DNA from: Synchiropus splendidus
Taxonomy: Eukaryota; Chordata; Actinopteri; Syngnathiformes; Callionymidae
Direction: 5' to 3'
Assembly (NCBI RefSeq): GCF_027744825.2
Contig: NC_071336.1
Coordinates: 10,293,001-10,357,000, forward strand
Length of the DNA stretch: 64,000 nucleotides
The position numbers and the translations under genes are program-made. The stretch's first letter is position 1; each line of letters starts with the position of its first letter. The notes beneath the pieces were generated by a model. The model saw only the letters and a list, made by a program, of their open reading frames with translations, ran no database searches and was not told the origin of the DNA. This document shows, piece by piece, positions 59,372 to 64,000 of the stretch.

Positions 59372-62300
59372 GGTGGAAGTGAACCAAAACCCAGTTTACA
59401 AAAGAAAGTACCCTCCTAAAGTTGCAACATATGTCATACTATGTGACGCTCTCTGAGATTTCCTTTTGTCTTCGTAGAATATGACATTAACAAAACGTGA
59501 TTTCCAAAGTGGAAGCTTGATTGTGAACATCCTTACAGGCCCCCTTAGTTGCTCATATGCACTTTGGTTGTAAATATATACAGAAATATGGCGTATCGCT
59601 GGTAGTATGCAATATTTTTATTTTCAGTTATCAGACAGTGCAGGGCCTAAAATAATAAATACCCAGCTTTCGAATCATGAATTGCATGGAAAAAGTCCAG
59701 AGAGAAAAAAACACAAAACATCCAGGTTCCTGCTGAGCTGTTTGCACTGTGTTGGCAGGATTTAGAGTAAATCATGAACTTAATAACTAAATCTTATCTG
59801 TTTCCGCTAACAATAAGTTACTCTAATTGTTGTGTGAAAGAGAAACAGGGTGTGTAGCCAAACCAGGGTCATTTAAGGGTGGCCAATCTTCCAATTATCT
59901 GGATAAAACAGGTGGCACCTCATTGGGAAAGCTCATTAAAACCCTGTCCAATCTTGGCTCTTTTGCAGCCTGTGGAAATGAAAGAGCAATTCATATATTC
60001 TGGGCTGTTCTGAGTTAGAGTCGGGCTGGAAAGAGAAGAGGCATTTTCTGATGCAGATTAATTGGATGTTTGGATACCTGCCAGTGGAGGATTACCAACC
60101 ATTTCTCTTATGCCGAGCTTGTGCTGGGCTGGTCATCATGATGGAGTTTGCTCCCAGGCCCAGTGAGGACAGGAAAGAGATTCCCATCTGTTCCACGGCT
60201 GACTTAGCTAACATTTCAGCTCTCTCTGTTCAGTCTTATGAACTATTTCTGCGTGCATTGAGGTTATGTATCGAGCATAAAGGCTTGCTCGTAAAAACAA
60301 AAGTCTTTGGTGCGTATTTTGGTGTCACATGATGCAAAAAGTCAAGTAGATACTGTGAGGTTAGTACAGTTTTGATATGGATTGCTCACCGTTGCTGAAT
60401 GGGGGGACTCATAAGTAAGATCATTGTATGTGCTTTATGGATGGTATGGTTATGGATTGTAGGTTTTCAATGCTGTTGGCAGCAAAATAAGATTTTACAG
60501 TCTCTGAGGGAAAGTTAAACCTGCTCCTTTCCCTCTCTACTCTGTCCTATCTGGTTAAAATCATTGCTGCCCACAGCTGTCAACAGGAGTAGACTTTTCA
60601 GATGAGTTCTAATGAGTGTGTTGCAGCATATCAATACTGAATTTAAAAGTCCAACAAAGGCCTCAGGCATAAAACGTTTATACTGTAATTCGTTTAAATA
60701 CTGAGTTATTGCTCATGACTTCCTTCAGTGCAGCAGTTTAAAAATATGCTTGGTAAAAAAGTTTTGTCGTTGATGCATTTATTGAGAAACTATAATGGTA
60801 AAGAGTGTCACTGGCTGCTGATAAACTCCACTGATCAATAACTGCCTTTTTCTTCTATTGCCTTACTTTTAAATACATTTCTGATTTGATCTCAGATTTG
60901 AAAGCATTTTACAAATGTTCTCATTTTCATTTGAAGCTTGAGTCAACCCCAATAGGTGAGAGTGGACAATCACGGTGACTTAAAATTGCTCATGTACTAC
61001 ATGTTTGAACAAGAAAGTAATGAGGAAAAAAAATTCCGATTGGATCATGCAAAGCATCTTTACATCATTGCACGCCCTTCCCCTCTGTCCCTTCTTGGAC
61101 AGACCACTTGTTGCCGACCTAACTGATGCGCACCGCTAGATATTGCTGAGTTTTGTTTAGCACAACAGACATGGATGGAGTGGGGATGGACGGATGTCAG
61201 AGCACTAAACAGTGCAACACAAACCTGTCCAATGGAAACTAGATGGTGTTGAGAGGTATAAAACCATTATCTCTTGGATACCAAGTTACCAACCTGGTTG
61301 TTTTTCATTGAACCTGGAATCAGTGTTCTGCCTACTGAAGCTTTGGCACTACAGCACCCACCCAGTTTAGATTCTACCAGTCCCCAGCAACATTTCTTAC
61401 AAGGGAAATTTGGAGTGGAGTGGGAATGGGAACTACAATAACTCTTTATGTATCAAGCTACGGGACCCTCTTCGCTACTTTTGCGCTGTATATAACTCAG
61501 GAAATGTGAGAGCAGAATCTAGAACCCATGCCTTTGTTCAGTCTGCACCACACTAAACCAGAGATACATAAGCATCAGTGTCATTAAAATTCAACCACCA
61601 GTAAATCTCAATTTAATTTTTAAGCTGCAGTACCCAAAGTGACCAATGATGAAAATTCAGCAGTCTCTAAAACTCATGATAGCTGTTCTACTTAAAAAAA
61701 AAAACATTTATTTGATCAGCCACATCTGGAAGGGTAGTGCTCCGTCACAATAAAATAAATAAAAAAAACACAACAATAGAATCTGAATGAATGAAGCCCA
61801 AACTCAGAGACTTGCAAATCATCATGAGCACATCGCTCATCGTCTTGTACTCCTCAGTGGTCCCGGTTGGCCTTGTTATGTGTAGAACCTATAGAAAGCT
61901 GGAGCGAGTCATCCTCCAGAAGCGGAGTAATGCTCGCAGACAGCAGGGAACGGCTGCTATCCCAGCCTGTCACAACCACTCTGGGCCCTCGCGGCTGAGG
62001 CCGTCACGCCGAACGCCGGCTTTCTACCGAAAAGAGCAGGACAAGAAAGGAAGGAGGAGGGAGGAATGGATGTGAATGCAGTTGCTCGTAAATGTCATTG
62101 TGATCCAGTGAGACATTTACACACCCTCCAAATATGTCGCCCCGGAAGAGTGCTAGTTTCAAGGGTTATCAATTATCAAGCGGACTAATCTCAAGATACT
62201 TGTTGGAGGCTTCTACTTAACTATTCAATAGTCCAATTCATCACGATGTCAAAAGGCTGTAGCCTGGAAACGGTTACATATTAAGGCATACTGTAAATGG

Positions 62301-64000
62301 GAATTATCGTCAAGGTTTGGGATGGCAGCATATTCACTCACGTGATTTCTATATTGTGACATCAACAGGCGACAGCCGTATAGTGTATCACAGAGCTTTT
62401 ACAGATGTTTATCTGATCTGCTGGAGATTCTCTTGACGGTGATGAAAATGGCTGATCATCATCACTGTTTACACCAGGGTCGTGGACACTGCTGCTGCCT
62501 CCAACGCTATTCGCACCGTATATTTACCTCCATATAGCCTCCTACAGAATGAGGATGTTTGTTGACCAAAAGGGGCCAGAAGTTAGGGATTTCAAAATAT
62601 ATTAAATTTGGCGAGCACCAGCAAGATCCATGGGGTCATTTTTCTGACCAAAAAGTTTGTGTTTCAAAAGCTTAACTGATGATCTATTTTCTTCTTTTAT
62701 CCTTCAGCACAGAGTCACTTGCTTGAGTCTGGGAGTGAGAGCCATCTATTAACTAGTTGCACACGTTGTACTGCTATGGTTCCCATATGGTTGAAGGCGT
62801 TTCCAGGGTCTAGGACTTGTAAAGATAGATTAAATGAAATGTAATTAATCTATATAAGTCCAGAAGATGCAGCGAATCTGGTTTCAATTGGTTTGATGTA
62901 TTTAATGTTTGTCTTGCACAATTGACAATTGATCGTTGCTCTCATTTTTCTTGGTGGGCAGACAGAGCTTTTCCGCTTTCAAACGCTTCATCCGCAAACA
63001 TTGTTTCTGTCTCAGAACAGATTTGGGACACTAAAAAAGAATGCATTTTTACACTTTTTCTTTTGACCATCTGATAAAAAAATGATAAAGTATAGTAAAC
63101 TAGGTTACTAGGTTATTTGCATATGGTATCATGATGTTGCCACTCTCAAATTGCTGATTCCACTTCTATTACCACGACTATGGGGGATGGTTCAGATGAC
63201 TAATCCCAGTATTTTGTGATGTCGCTCGCTGTCTTCATCTGATTTTATTCAAGTCATCAAAATAGTCTTATGGCTGACACCAGCATGCTTTATTTGACTG
63301 GGTAGTCAGCTTTAAGTCAACTCAGTGGAATCGTTGCTCTTTCAATGTCGTGAAGTTGGGGGTTAAAATTCGAGTTGAAGTGCATTCATATCCCTCCACA
63401 GTTGCCAGTGCATCAAACATTTTACAAGCACTGGTTGAGGTTCAACTTTTTTGCTTAACTATTCTCTTGCTGTTGAGTTTCCTGCTGAATGAAATACAAT
63501 TGTAGCAGTAGTAATGGAATGTCATGACTGATGTTTTCTGTCATCCGCTATGTTCGAGTTCACTGTTTGGAAGTAATTCGCACCGATAGAAAAGCAACAC
63601 TGACAAAAATAATAGACCGGACTAACATTTCCACACAGCCAGCAGGAGTAATACCTGCAGCATATCCAGTGAATTTTGGGAATATCGCCTTTGCCCCAGA
63701 AGAAGTAATCTGTGCTGTTCTGTCATGCTGGACAAGTACATATTGAAGAGAAGATTGAAAGTGAAGAAGAAGAGATTGCGTGACGAAGCTGGCAGAAGAG
63801 AGAGGGCGAGGGAGCAAGGCACGAGTGAGACAATGAGGGCAGAGGATGAATGAAGCGAGAGTCCAGGGATGACAGCGAAGACGGACGAGTGAGTGAGAGA
63901 AGCTGCAGAGCTAATAGGAAGCACAGAGAGATGGATTTGACTGAATAAACGATAGATGTGAGAGTGACAGAGACAGCAGAAGGAGAAAGTGGAACCGACC
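59372..64000. other. unassigned non-coding stretch to the window end
   Basis: No host gene is recognised. A 94-codon plus-strand frame at 61791-62075 has a hydrophobic run near its start and a basic tail but no known domain. The last 250 bp are purine-rich (gaga-type) on the plus strand. Confidence 0.4.

Overview
The window looks like teleost fish nuclear DNA, probably from a percomorph. It is AT-rich, I can recognise no host gene, and the only convincing coding sequence belongs to transposable elements: a Ty3/gypsy-type integrase, two copies of one APE-type LINE, Rex1/L2-like LINE remnants and hAT-type non-autonomous elements. The organism call is inference from element families and style; no single-copy marker gene is present.

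Layout: 1-1631 is the 3' end of a decayed gypsy-type retrotransposon (integrase, polypurine tract, LTR). From about 1.6 to 17 kb the sequence is mostly unassigned non-coding DNA with microsatellites, a SINE-like fragment and one arm of a fold-back repeat. From 17 to 28 kb lie three members of one LTR family (17.1, 24.3 and 27.1 kb), a fold-back element at 19.3 kb and a Rex1-like LINE tail at 25 kb. The 27.1 kb solo LTR has an exact 5-bp target duplication and carries a nested 48-bp/199-bp minisatellite. At 28.8 kb three hairpins lie in about 100 bp. At 30.7-32.5 kb is a truncated minus-strand copy of a LINE.

From 36 to 48 kb come a deletion-derivative hAT element (36.2 kb), a fourth LTR copy on the minus strand (41.5 kb, 5-bp duplication), a full-span hAT element with an exact 8-bp duplication (45.45-46.31 kb), and a cluster of fold-back MITEs sharing a CATGAAAC core. 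From 48.8 to 53.7 kb is a nest: a Rex1-like LINE remnant interrupted by an almost complete 3.3-kb RTE-like LINE, bounded by a 13-bp target duplication. The rest (54-64 kb) holds an LTR fragment, another MITE, a tiny palindromic element (57.4 kb), a fifth LTR fragment (59.2 kb) and long unassigned stretches.

The elements do not form a pathway. The window records layered insertion. The LINE encodes its own endonuclease and reverse transcriptase; the hAT elements, MITEs and solo LTRs carry no proteins and depended on enzymes encoded elsewhere. I found no operon, CRISPR array, rRNA, convincing tRNA gene or new defence-like system. The most noteworthy items are the nested LINEs, the LTR family with an internal higher-order minisatellite, and the paired long/short hAT copies.
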